Shown here: one piece after another, positions 1 through 7,590 of the stretch
Layout: each line of letters starts with the position of its first letter
How positions within the stretch are numbered: position 1 is the stretch's first letter
Origin: Candidatus Zhuqueibacterota bacterium
GTDB taxonomy: Bacteria; Zhuqueibacterota; Zhuqueibacteria; Oceanimicrobiales; Oceanimicrobiaceae
Reading direction: 5' to 3'
DNA: 64,000 nucleotides
Assembly (NCBI GenBank): GCA_029262005.1
Contig: JAJDAG010000098.1
Coordinates: 1 to 64,000 of the forward strand
The notes under the pieces: generated by a model
Databases searched by the model: none
What the model was told of the DNA's origin: nothing
The model's input: only the letters and a program-made list of their open reading frames with translations
Made by a program: the position numbers and the translations under genes

Positions 1-541
1 TAGGTCTAGTTTCCAACTTTTTGTTGTGGGTGTAGAACTCGCATATTCACAAAAAGTCTCAATCCCATCTCTTGTTAGGTCTAGTTTCCATCAATCTCTG
101 GAGCTAGCACTTTCACAGCTCGATTTCTTTGTCTCAATCCCATCTCTTGTTAGGTCTAGTTTCCAACTTTTTAATAACATTCAATCCCATTATTGGGAAA
201 GAAAAGTCTCAATCCCATCTCTTGTTAGGTCTAGTTTCCAACGGTGTTGAAGATGCACGAGAAATACTCCAGAGCGGTCAGGTCTCAATCCCATCTCTTG
301 TTAGGTCTAGTTTCCAACGGGCGCCAACTTTAGGGGCGCCAATTTGGAGGGCGCCGTCTCAATCCCATCTCTTGTTAGGTCTAGTTTCCAACGCAGCCAA
401 AGAAGCTCATTACGAAACTGAAATAGAAGGTCTCAATCCCATCTCTTGTTAGGTCTAGTTTCCAACTGGGGCGGTCTTGATTTCGCAGCATTAGAAAAAA
501 AAAAGTCTCAATCCCATCTCTTGTTAGGTCTAGTTTCCAAC
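1..541 (-). CRISPR. CRISPR array, 8 repeats and 7 spacers, cut by the window edge
   Basis: A 37-bp repeat that begins GTCTCAATCCC and ends AGTTTCCAAC (plus strand) lies at 56-92, 131-167, 206-242, 282-318, 356-392, 430-466 and 505-541, with the last 17 bases of another copy at 1-17. Spacers are 37-39 bp and all different. The copies are identical except 56-92, which has one change near its end (TCCATC for TCCAAC). Read on the minus strand the repeat ends GGGATTGAGAC, close to the ATTGAAAC 5' handle of many type I and III crRNAs, so I infer transcription leftward with the leader at the right. No cas gene lies in the window, so type cannot be assigned. The array continues to the left of position 1. 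Confidence 0.97.
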
Positions 542-790
542 AGCTACCCTTGCAGCCCCTTTAAAAACAATATCTTGCAAAGCCCATTGTTCTAACCTCA
601 ATTTTTGGGGCTCCTTTTTAAGCAATTTTACACACCTCCCTTCTTTTTTGCTTTGCTTAAGGTATTGATTTACAAAAACATAGGTCAATTGTTCTAACCT
701 CCCTGCTTTTGGCATTGAAAAAAGGGGTTTTTGCTAGTGTTTTCCGCCTTTTTCAGGCCTGAGTCAGGGGATAGTTACAATCTATTTATT
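542..790 (-). promoter_or_regulatory. Probable CRISPR leader
   Basis: This AT-rich stretch without a convincing gene abuts the last repeat, on the side predicted to be upstream from repeat orientation. It contains two copies of the 13-mer ATTGTTCTAACCT at 586-598 and 688-700, exactly 102 bp apart, and the palindrome TCAGGCCTGA at 753-762. Leader repeats of this kind may bind adaptation proteins, but that is inference. The 61-codon minus-strand reading frame over 530-715 runs into the last CRISPR repeat and is most likely chance. Confidence 0.55.
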
Positions 791-906
791 CATGTTAACG
801 TTTTATTTTGCAAAATCAAGTAAAATCTTGGTTGCCGGTTGGGTCTTGCCTACCTTTTATTCACCGCAGTTATCGCAAACGGTGGGTGCAAGAGGCCGAA
901 TCCAGC

Positions 907-2199
907 CTATCTGGGCCTTGAGAGTAGCCTCAAGCAACGCCAAGATATCACCGCGACCACTGTACCAGGCATTAGTGATATCCAAGAGATGAAACCTGCT
1001 GGGGCCAACAAGACCAGCTTTAGAGATACAAACACCGGTAGTGGGCATATCGTAATGAGAGTGGAGGTTTGAGCCCAGAATCCTGGGTAGAGTCCAATCC
1101 AGGGGAAATACGAATTATTTAACTCTGGACCACTCTTACGGCCAAAAGCAATCAGATTTAGCCAGAGGTAGAATTGGGTCAGAAATATAGCAATAACTCC
1201 CCGTTTAGATAGTTTACTTGTTGGTATGGAGAGCCCTATGAATTGAATTTTCTCCTGGCTACCATCAATTTGCTTGTCAAGAAACTCTGCCACATTATCA
1301 ATTTGCATTGCTTCATCATATTCATCCGTCATTTTATGTAGCTCCGGAAAACTCTCGGCGAAAGTCTTACCGGTCGTTGAGAAACCAAACTCTTTTCCCA
1401 GCCATGTCTGGAGATTAGTTCGTATCCGATAATGGACATGTCGAATCTGATAAATCACCTTGAGATTATTGAAAGTTCCGCAGAGTGGGGTCACAAAATG
1501 CCCGAGCTTATTCTGTAGCAGTGGGTCGAAACTCTTACGATGTTCTTCAGTGCACTGACCATCGCTAATCTTACCGCCAAACTGTCCTTCCCACTTCGAC
1601 TCGTATTGATAGGGGATCTTGATGACAGTCCCATCTTCCGCAATCACTGATACACTATCTGCTAATTCTGTGATAAGCTGGAGCTGGGGTGCGTCTGCCT
1701 TCCTCCAAAACTCTCGAAAGCTTCCAAGAGTTCTTGGAAAAACTCCCGGAGAAACGTTTGGAACAAATTCAAGGCCATTGAAATGGGCCAGTATCAAAAG
1801 ATCACCTTCATTACCATTTTTATTGAACCGACCTTTCAGAAAAAAGAAGGGCAATGCGTCCGCAAACTGAAGCACCATCCCTTGATTCCTTTTTTTATAC
1901 TTGGGGGAAATAAAAGCCGGGTCGACAAAAAATTCTGGTTTCCACATATCCCAAGTCACCCCGCCAAGTCCAGGTTCGTATTCTAATAACCAGTATGTTT
2001 CCTGAGTAGCAAATTTCACACTCCACTTGGTCCAATCACGACAGATAGTTTGAATCTTGTCAATCTGCACAATAGCTTTTTGTCCAATAGAACCGGTGTT
2101 GCTTGTGGTTGACAACAATCCAAGTACGCACAGCGTCAGTAGTGCAAAATGCACCGTACGGATATGTCGAATTGGTTCAAGTGAACCAGAAACATTCAC
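907..2199 (-). CDS. Hypothetical membrane protein, 430 aa
   Basis: I do not recognise the family. The protein has one hydrophobic helix near residues 16-33, a long soluble middle rich in aromatic residues (about 40-330), and two or three hydrophobic helices in the last 100 residues, so it is probably an inner-membrane protein with a large extracytoplasmic or cytoplasmic middle part. It starts at ATG 2199, 19 bp downstream of the end of a broken addiction-module antitoxin gene, in the place where a toxin gene would normally sit, but it does not resemble RelE or ParE. No CRISPR-associated domain was recognised despite the adjacent array. Confidence 0.65.
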   Translation of the reverse strand: MNVSGSLEPIRHIRTVHFALLTLCVLGLLSTTSNTGSIGQKAIVQIDKIQTICRDWTKWSVKFATQETYWLLEYEPGLGGVTWDMWKPEFFVDPAFISPKYKKRNQGMVLQFADALPFFFLKGRFNKNGNEGDLLILAHFNGLEFVPNVSPGVFPRTLGSFREFWRKADAPQLQLITELADSVSVIAEDGTVIKIPYQYESKWEGQFGGKISDGQCTEEHRKSFDPLLQNKLGHFVTPLCGTFNNLKVIYQIRHVHYRIRTNLQTWLGKEFGFSTTGKTFAESFPELHKMTDEYDEAMQIDNVAEFLDKQIDGSQEKIQFIGLSIPTSKLSKRGVIAIFLTQFYLWLNLIAFGRKSGPELNNSYFPWIGLYPGFWAQTSTLITICPLPVFVSLKLVLLAPAGFISWISLMPGTVVAVISWRCLRLLSRPR

Positions 2200-2218
2200 C
2201 TTTTATTGACCTTTCTGA

Positions 2219-2479
2219 TTAGTTGTATCGACTGTCTTGGAACCCAACATTCCACTTATGCTTCTCCCTCAATTCTTCATGAACTTCTTTACAATCATGT
2301 ACTGTTAGTTTCCCGCTCTTATATTCACTATACTGTTTGTCCAATTCTTTTTTTTGCTATTCAGGTAAGGGCAACTCTGAATTGCTACGGGTTATTGAAT
2401 CCCAAATATCTTCAACGAGCAGCAGTTTTTCGGACAAAGCCAATTTATCGATTTCTTTGATGAGTTGAGCTGGCGTCAT
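2219..2479 (-). pseudogene. Addiction-module antitoxin (PF09720-like), broken by an in-frame TAG
   Basis: The minus-strand frame from ATG 2479 reads MTPAQLIKEIDKLALSEKLL, continues through LLVEDIWDSI and LPLPE, meets TAG at 2357-2359, and resumes in the same frame as QKKELDKQYSEYKSGK before ending at TAA 2219-2221. The pattern (helix, VEDIWDSI, then LPL plus QKxELDxxxxEY) matches the putative addiction module component / Unstab_antitox family of about 75 residues. A ribosome binding site AGGGG precedes the ATG. The single nonsense codon makes it a pseudogene unless the stop is a sequencing error. No RelE/ParE partner follows; the next gene is an unrelated membrane protein. Confidence 0.8.
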
Positions 2480-2800
2480 ATCATTACCCCTATCACATAC
2501 AGTTCTTTAGTTATTTCCTGTGACTTACAAGATTACAATCTCATGATTGACTTGCAACAAAAAAGTCACTGTTCTGGTTACTTCCTACAGGAAGGGAGAT
2601 GCGGCCGAGGCTAAACCTACCTCGTTTCTTTAGGTCATTGCGTTTATTGCAATAGAATCGGACTTTCTAATCGAATGGTTGTTGCGGCCAGAAAGTCAAA
2701 ATTGCAAAGCACTAACTGCCCTGCCACCCTATCCGTTATGGATATGAGGGCAGAGCACAGCAGCAGAATTATTGTAGTCGTATCCGGTTGGCACTGCTTC
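2480..2800. other. Intergenic region with one dispersed repeat
   Basis: No gene is visible in about 320 bp between the divergent antitoxin remnant and the end of the sorting-domain gene. It contains copy 1 (2530-2569) of a dispersed stem-plus-core element described separately. Confidence 0.6.
2530..2569 (+). repeat. Dispersed stem-plus-core element, copy 1
   Basis: A small hairpin (AGAT, loop TACA, ATCT) is followed by the 24-bp core at 2546-2569 that starts ATTGACTTGCAAC, has an A6 run and ends GTCAC. The same core occurs at 7449-7472 and, inverted, at 58577-58600. Confidence 0.7.
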
Positions 2801-4129
2801 TTATTTGGTCAACACCATTAGCTTTGAGTATTTAACTGTGCTCCCGACTTCCAGGGAATACAAATAAGTCCCGCTTGAAACCAGGCTGCCGTCGTCTGTG
2901 CGGCCATCCCAGAACAGAGAAAACGCCCCGGGGCGCTGCTCTTGCGCCACCAAAGTCCGCACATTCTTCCCGAGAATATCAAAAACGGTAACCTTGACAA
3001 ACCCGGCCTGTTCCAAAGTATAGTTGATGTTCGTGGACGGATTAAACGGATTGGGATAGTTTTGCGACAGGCCAAACCTGCGCGGCCCACCCACTTGCAC
3101 GGAGATATTTTGTGAGAACTCAAAGCTGCCGTCTGTGTCGATTTGTTTAAGTCTGTAATCATAGTGGCCGTCACGCAACGCCTTGTCACTGAATTGATAG
3201 TGCTGCGAGCGCACCGTTGTGCCATGGCCCGGCATAAACCCTGCGCTTTGCCAATCGTCAGCATCCTCTCGCCGCTGCACTTCAAAGCCATAGTTGTTCG
3301 ACTCCGTGGCAGTGGACCATTGCAAAAGCACGTCACGGCCTGTTACTGAATAAGTAAAAGAGGTAAGCTCCACCGGCAGCGGTGCCCCCGGATCCCAGGC
3401 AAGCCCGACTCGCAAACCGTCAATGGTCAGGATGTTTGAAGCGCTGGCCTGCCGTAAAACAATCTGATCCAGATCGCCACTGCCAATTCCGGACGGGTCG
3501 GTATCATTGGATGAGACAGGGCCAACAGCGGCAGTTGCAGGCTCAGTTGCGGGCACCGGCGGTTCGGAAAAAACGAAAAGGCTGGCCTCATCGTTGTCAT
3601 CACCCGCAATAAAGGCATATTTCATGACGATAAGGTAAGTCGTGTTCAGAGTGTAGTTGAAGGCCGTAAGACTGGCACTCTCAGTGAACTGGCTGAGACC
3701 AAAGGCCAGACCGTCTTCCCCATCGTTGACCACATAAAAGCGACAGTACCGCGCCGAAATCGATGACGCGGATAAAACCACTGGCTCGGGAAAGTTGCTG
3801 GTGGTGGTCGGCGCGCCGGCAACGCTGATGAGAAAGGAAATATACAAGTCGCCGCTTGACTGCTGGGCGAAGGTTTTCTCCACCCATTGGCCGCTGGCAT
3901 CGAGCAAAGCCGCGTTGCCAATACCAGAGGACGGGTAGCCGGTGAAGGCCAAGCCACCGTTGGCAACCGTCACTTTATCTGTGCCGCTGGTCGATTCGCT
4001 CCAGCCGTGACTGGTAAGGTCGTTGCCTGCCGGGTAATCAAACTCGTCAGTCAGTATGGATTGGGCCCGGCTTTGAACTGTAAACAGCATAAGACACAGC
4101 ACCACAAGGAACATTCGCAAAAGGTTCAT
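2801..4129 (-). CDS. Exported protein with FlgD-like C-terminal sorting domain, 442 aa
   Basis: Residues 1-22 form a signal peptide ending VQSRAQ. Residues about 25-245 look like a beta-sandwich, perhaps a lectin or LamG-like fold (starts DEFDYPAG). Residues about 255-345 resemble the fibronectin-III-like module common in surface proteins of this group (PVELTSF, LLQWSTATE, GFEVQRR). The last 90 residues carry NYPNPFNPSTNI and end in a YSKLMVLTK strand, the FlgD-Ig-like / type IX-style sorting domain that directs outer-membrane export and attachment in FCB bacteria. The ligand or catalytic role is unknown. It stands alone, with intergenic DNA on both sides. Confidence 0.85.
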   Translation of the reverse strand: MNLLRMFLVVLCLMLFTVQSRAQSILTDEFDYPAGNDLTSHGWSESTSGTDKVTVANGGLAFTGYPSSGIGNAALLDASGQWVEKTFAQQSSGDLYISFLISVAGAPTTTSNFPEPVVLSASSISARYCRFYVVNDGEDGLAFGLSQFTESASLTAFNYTLNTTYLIVMKYAFIAGDDNDEASLFVFSEPPVPATEPATAAVGPVSSNDTDPSGIGSGDLDQIVLRQASASNILTIDGLRVGLAWDPGAPLPVELTSFTYSVTGRDVLLQWSTATESNNYGFEVQRREDADDWQSAGFMPGHGTTVRSQHYQFSDKALRDGHYDYRLKQIDTDGSFEFSQNISVQVGGPRRFGLSQNYPNPFNPSTNINYTLEQAGFVKVTVFDILGKNVRTLVAQEQRPGAFSLFWDGRTDDGSLVSSGTYLYSLEVGSTVKYSKLMVLTK

Positions 4130-4524
4130 TTATGCTTCTCCTGAATTTATCGCGCGACATATTATATGAGGACAATATTAGAAAATACCTGCAAAGGGTG
4201 CGAAATGGCCGTTTGGCGGGTTAATTCCGTGGGACTTAGCTGAAGTTTGCTGTGCGGTGGATAGCAAAAAAGCAGGTTCAATAAAAGGAACCCACCTTAT
4301 GCAATTCTCTTTCTTTAATCTGCAGGCGTTTAGCCGGCTACTTGGTCGTCTGCGCCTCTCTCACTTGCGGGGCTTTCATACAAGGTCATTTCGAAGCGGG
4401 CGTTGTTTAGCGGGTGTGAGAAATCTGCCAATCCTTGGTGCGGGAACCTTCTGCTAAAATGATGAAATTCCGGTAGAAAAAAACCGGAATGACAGAACTA
4501 TGTGTGTTTTCGGTCAGATACGAT
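4130..4524. other. Intergenic region with REP-like remnants
   Basis: No supportable gene. It holds two fragments of a dispersed hairpin family: GGTCATTTCGAAGCGG around 4384-4427 ending in GAGAAATCT, and the hairpin described at 4467-4516. Confidence 0.55.
4467..4516 (+). repeat. Dispersed hairpin repeat, copy a
   Basis: ATTCCGGT (4467-4474), an 8-base A-rich loop and ACCGGAAT (4483-4490) form a perfect stem, followed by GACAGAACTATG and GTTTTCGGTCAG. A second copy with the same tail follows another weak hairpin at about 16412-16455. It belongs to the CGAAATGACA / TGTCATTTCG type of dispersed repeats common in Bacteroidota-like genomes. Confidence 0.6.
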
Positions 4525-6237
4525 TTACAAATACCCTAACTTTAAATAGAATTCTTGTTTTGCTTTATTGGATATTTGCCAAAAGCGCCCATTACTCCAA
4601 AGTGCATGACCAACATTTTCTATTGGATAAAAATTAATGTCATTGCCTGCTTTTTTCATTTTGTCTACAAAAATTCTACAGTAAAAATAGGGTGATGAAT
4701 TCACATCATCGGTTCCATGAAAAACCAGCATTGGCGGCAATCCTTTGTGTATGTTATGCGTTGGTGAAATATCTTGTATTCTTTTCTTGTCGTTTACAAG
4801 AGGCTCAAACCAAACGCCTTGTAAGTCATAAATAGCAGAATTCAAAATTAATGCATCCGGTTTTGAACTTACAAGTTTATTTTCAGTCGGTTCATCCAGT
4901 ATGTCTAGCATTGCCGCAGACAAAGCCAAATGCCCCCCCGCAGAATTGCCGTTGGCGATTATCTTATTTGCATCAATATGAAATTCATCGGCATTTTCAC
5001 GTAACCATCTTATAGCAGATTTTGCATCGGAGATTTGTTCGAAAGGCAGAGCGCCATGGCGGTCATAGAGTCTATTTTCAATACAAATATTAATAAATCC
5101 CAATTTAGAGTATCCGAATTGCCAATCCGGTTTGCCTTCGTTCCAACTGCCACCGTGGAAGTAGACGACAGCAGGTCGCTTTTCGTCTTTTTTAAGGCTG
5201 TCGGGAATAAAGATATGTGCATCTAATTCAAAACCATCGATTGTTTTATAGGTTTTAACCAGATGTCCCTGTCGCGTTGTTAACGCTTTGTTGTAGAGTG
5301 AATTAATTTTAGTTTTCAGTTCCTCTGTAAGGCAAGTTTTATTAAATGATTCAATTGCGGGTGCAATATTCTTAATCCCCAAATTTTCTATATGGTTATA
5401 CAAATATTGAAAGTACCAAAAATCTATTACAGCTCTATTTTTAATGTTTTGATTAATCTCATTAAAAGAAGCAACCAACCACTGGTTATCGGATTTTTTT
5501 AACGCCTTGTTTGTATTGAAATCTTGTCTCACTTTCGAATCCAATAGTTCTTTGCCAAATTCAGTATACCCATCAATATCGATTAAGTCAGGATTGTCCA
5601 AATTGATTGCAGACAGATAATCCCGGGTTTTCCGGCTGAAAATTACGCGTTCATCCGTGAAGTCCTTGTGAATGCGAGGGTAATCTAAAATCAACTTGTC
5701 AAATGAAAAAGTGATTCTGTTTTTAATTACGAATGCAAATTGTTCATTTATGTTATTGCTCAATAAATCATCTAATGGTTTTAGATAGATGCTTTTTAAA
5801 GAATCTATTACTCGTATAAAAGCATGTTCGTCTTTACTGAAGAGATTGTACCAATTCCTTTTGAAGTAATTGGTGACCTGTTCATTAATTAGATTTTGTT
5901 TAAATAGAAGAAGGTTGGATTCAGGAGAGATGCCTGTAAATACAATGCTGCTGTCAATATTAGCTGCATCAAAGAATATTTCTAAATGCTCATCGGGTTC
6001 GACAAATATTTCAAATTGCTTGTCTTGATAGTTGATAGCAAGAAATTGTGGTTTGATGGTTACTCTTTTAAAAAGAAAAGAACCTGTTTCTGTTATTTGG
6101 CAAAGGCTATCCCCAATGGATATCGATTTTGCAGCATTATTTGTTATTGTTCCTTTTATAGAAACGTCACTACTTTTGGGTTGATTGCATGCAATGAAAA
6201 AAATAACAGCTAAAAGTAGTAGTCTATTTTCTTTCAT
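4525..6237 (-). CDS. Lipoprotein with C-terminal alpha/beta-hydrolase (esterase) domain, 570 aa
   Basis: The signal peptide ends in a lipobox (FFIAC, Cys17), so the protein is probably lipid-anchored. Residues about 22-110 resemble the DUF4369-type beta domain (VSIKGTITNN). From about residue 320 there is a BD-FAE / dienelactone-type alpha/beta hydrolase: oxyanion HGGSW, nucleophile elbow GNSAGGH, acidic residue in FHGTDD and catalytic His in NVGHALW. It probably hydrolyses ester bonds of carbohydrate or peptide substrates in the periplasm; the substrate is unknown. The G+C content is visibly lower than in neighbouring genes, which hints at transfer from another Bacteroidota-like source. It is not in an operon. 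Confidence 0.85.
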   Translation of the reverse strand: MKENRLLLLAVIFFIACNQPKSSDVSIKGTITNNAAKSISIGDSLCQITETGSFLFKRVTIKPQFLAINYQDKQFEIFVEPDEHLEIFFDAANIDSSIVFTGISPESNLLLFKQNLINEQVTNYFKRNWYNLFSKDEHAFIRVIDSLKSIYLKPLDDLLSNNINEQFAFVIKNRITFSFDKLILDYPRIHKDFTDERVIFSRKTRDYLSAINLDNPDLIDIDGYTEFGKELLDSKVRQDFNTNKALKKSDNQWLVASFNEINQNIKNRAVIDFWYFQYLYNHIENLGIKNIAPAIESFNKTCLTEELKTKINSLYNKALTTRQGHLVKTYKTIDGFELDAHIFIPDSLKKDEKRPAVVYFHGGSWNEGKPDWQFGYSKLGFINICIENRLYDRHGALPFEQISDAKSAIRWLRENADEFHIDANKIIANGNSAGGHLALSAAMLDILDEPTENKLVSSKPDALILNSAIYDLQGVWFEPLVNDKKRIQDISPTHNIHKGLPPMLVFHGTDDVNSSPYFYCRIFVDKMKKAGNDINFYPIENVGHALWSNGRFWQISNKAKQEFYLKLGYL

Positions 6238-6304
6238 TTTGCGCCTGTCAAATTGTTGTAGTCAAATAGGTTGGATTCAAGCCTTGGGTGAAGAAAGACA
6301 CTTG

Positions 6305-6391
6305 CCCGGATTCGGTGTTAAGTAAAATAATGGCCTCAGAAGTGTTCAGCCAACAGGTGAACTCAAACCTGTTCTTAACACAGAATCCGGG
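6305..6391. repeat. Long inverted repeat with an inner hairpin
   Basis: The 18-base arm CCCGGATTCGGTGTTAAG (6305-6322) pairs with CTTAACACAGAATCCGGG (6374-6391) with one mismatch. Inside, AACAGGT (6352-6358) pairs perfectly with ACCTGTT (6367-6373), and TGGC with GCCA. The layout resembles a three-way junction. There is no T run, so it is not an ordinary terminator; it may be a MITE-like remnant or a structured RNA. Confidence 0.6.
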
Positions 6392-6455
6392 ATTTGGACG
6401 GGAATCGAACGTCATCAGGAATTGTGGCCCTCACTTATTCGAACCCTGCTTCCAG

Positions 6456-6569
6456 TTAGGGGGTTTTTTTCCGTTGCTTATCTAGCTTCTTTTTTGCCTT
6501 TTGTTCCTGTTCACTTTTCTTCTGTTTCTGACTTTTGTCCTTATCCTTCTTGCCGCCTTTGTCTCCCAT
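6456..6569 (-). CDS. Small lysine-rich protein, 37 aa
   Basis: The minus-strand frame starts at ATG 6569 (cat at 6567-6569), begins MGDKGGKKDKDKSQKQKK, ends RKKTP and stops at TAA 6456-6458. A Shine-Dalgarno AAGGATG lies 6 bases upstream. It is almost entirely Lys, Gln, Asp and Glu with no hydrophobic core, so it is intrinsically disordered. I recall similar MGDKxxKKDK small proteins annotated as hypothetical in diverse bacteria, which supports a real gene, but the function is unknown. Nucleic-acid or membrane-surface binding is only a guess from charge. Confidence 0.65.
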   Translation of the reverse strand: MGDKGGKKDKDKSQKQKKSEQEQKAKKKLDKQRKKTP

Positions 6570-6749
6570 TGTGCACATCCTTTTTGGTTATGAATCATTA
6601 TTTTGCCGTAAAGGGCCTTACCTCGTAAGCTATGGTTTATCGTATCTTCAAATAAATACACGCTAAAATAATGTTTTATAGAGTATTGCGTTTGAGTTGA
6701 ATGGCCGAAATTATGAGACCCGTTCAAGCGTTTTGTTGCGCAGATTAAA

Positions 6750-7346
6750 TCACATGCATCGCAAATCTTTCAACTGCTGTCTGCATTGTTGCGCATTTTT
6801 AAATCTGATTGGATGAATTCCCAACGCCTGGGCTGACTCTACATTAACTTGCATATCATCGATAAATACTGTTTCACTGGCTTCAAGTTGATGGTAATCA
6901 AGCAAATGCCGGAAGATCGAAGCTTCCGGCTTGACCATTTTTAACCGGCAAGAGAATATCGGCGGCTCAAATAAATTCCAGAAGTCAAGCTTCTTTTCAA
7001 TGTAATCGGCCACTTCAGAGTGCATGTTTGACAGAATGAAAAGTCTGTGACCAATCTCTTTGAGCTCCCTTACCAGGTTCAATGTCTCCGGGATCGGTAC
7101 AAGGATCGTCGGAACTAGAGCAAAGAAGCTTCGAATCAGCTCTGCGGAGATCCCGGTGCGTTGCGCTGCCTGAACCGTAGCGGTATTCCAGTCCAGAGTG
7201 CCGCGATCCAGTTCAACCCAATCCGGATGCCCGAGTACTTGAGTAGACATTTTTTCCCTGTCGGAATTCATTGGGAACATTCTCTCAATTAGAGGCTTTG
7301 GTTTCCAGTCAAGCACGACACCACCAAGATCGAATACGATATTCAT
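6750..7346 (-). CDS. HAD-superfamily hydrolase (YihX-like), 198 aa
   Basis: HAD motif I is FDLGGVVLDW (residues 5-14) with the Gly in place of the second Asp, as in YihX-type phosphatases. Motif II is ILSNM, motif III the Lys in MVKPEASIF and motif IV FIDDMQVN. A helical cap lies between motifs I and II (type IA). The length of 198 is usual for the family. It probably dephosphorylates a sugar phosphate or other small phosphomonoester; the substrate cannot be deduced. It appears to be a single-gene unit. Confidence 0.87.
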   Translation of the reverse strand: MNIVFDLGGVVLDWKPKPLIERMFPMNSDREKMSTQVLGHPDWVELDRGTLDWNTATVQAAQRTGISAELIRSFFALVPTILVPIPETLNLVRELKEIGHRLFILSNMHSEVADYIEKKLDFWNLFEPPIFSCRLKMVKPEASIFRHLLDYHQLEASETVFIDDMQVNVESAQALGIHPIRFKNAQQCRQQLKDLRCM

Positions 7347-7429
7347 TCAGACTCCAACCGCGCACCACGATGGGGCAGGAGTGAAGCGATTGTCCCATCA
7401 AATAATCTCATAGTTTCTTCATCTCTTCC

Positions 7430-7472
7430 ATAAGATTGTGATCTTATTATTGACTTGCAACAAAAAAGTGAC
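7430..7472 (+). repeat. Dispersed stem-plus-core element, copy 2
   Basis: A 7-bp stem (ATAAGAT, loop TGTG, ATCTTAT) lies one base before the conserved 24-bp core at 7449-7472, which here ends GTGAC rather than GTCAC. It sits in the 244-bp gap between the HAD gene and threonine synthase, both on the minus strand; no other feature was seen in that gap. Confidence 0.7.
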
Positions 7473-7590
7473 GACGCGTGCGTACATGCTCGTGCCCCGT
7501 GTTATGCTTGCGGAATACCGGCAACCATGCCGTTGTCATCAACAATTCTGTATCGAGCCATCTGCGAGTAAATCTGCTTTGGCTGAAATT

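Noticed and set aside
26-452. Open frames across the CRISPR array (SIPSLVRSSF repeats)
   Set aside because: They are translations of the CRISPR repeat and end within spacers; not genes.
2206-2460. Plus-strand open frame of 84 codons
   Set aside because: It is antisense to the addiction-module antitoxin remnant, which explains the sequence better.
6395-6450. tRNA-like pieces (GTTCGATTCCCGTCC and GGTTCGAATAAG on the minus strand)
   Set aside because: The T-arm stems do not pair and no acceptor or anticodon arms could be found; chance similarity.
6482-6727. Minus-strand frame of 81 codons overlapping the Lys-rich gene
   Set aside because: The overlapping MGDKGGKK frame has the better ribosome binding site and protein-like pattern; the other is a shadow.
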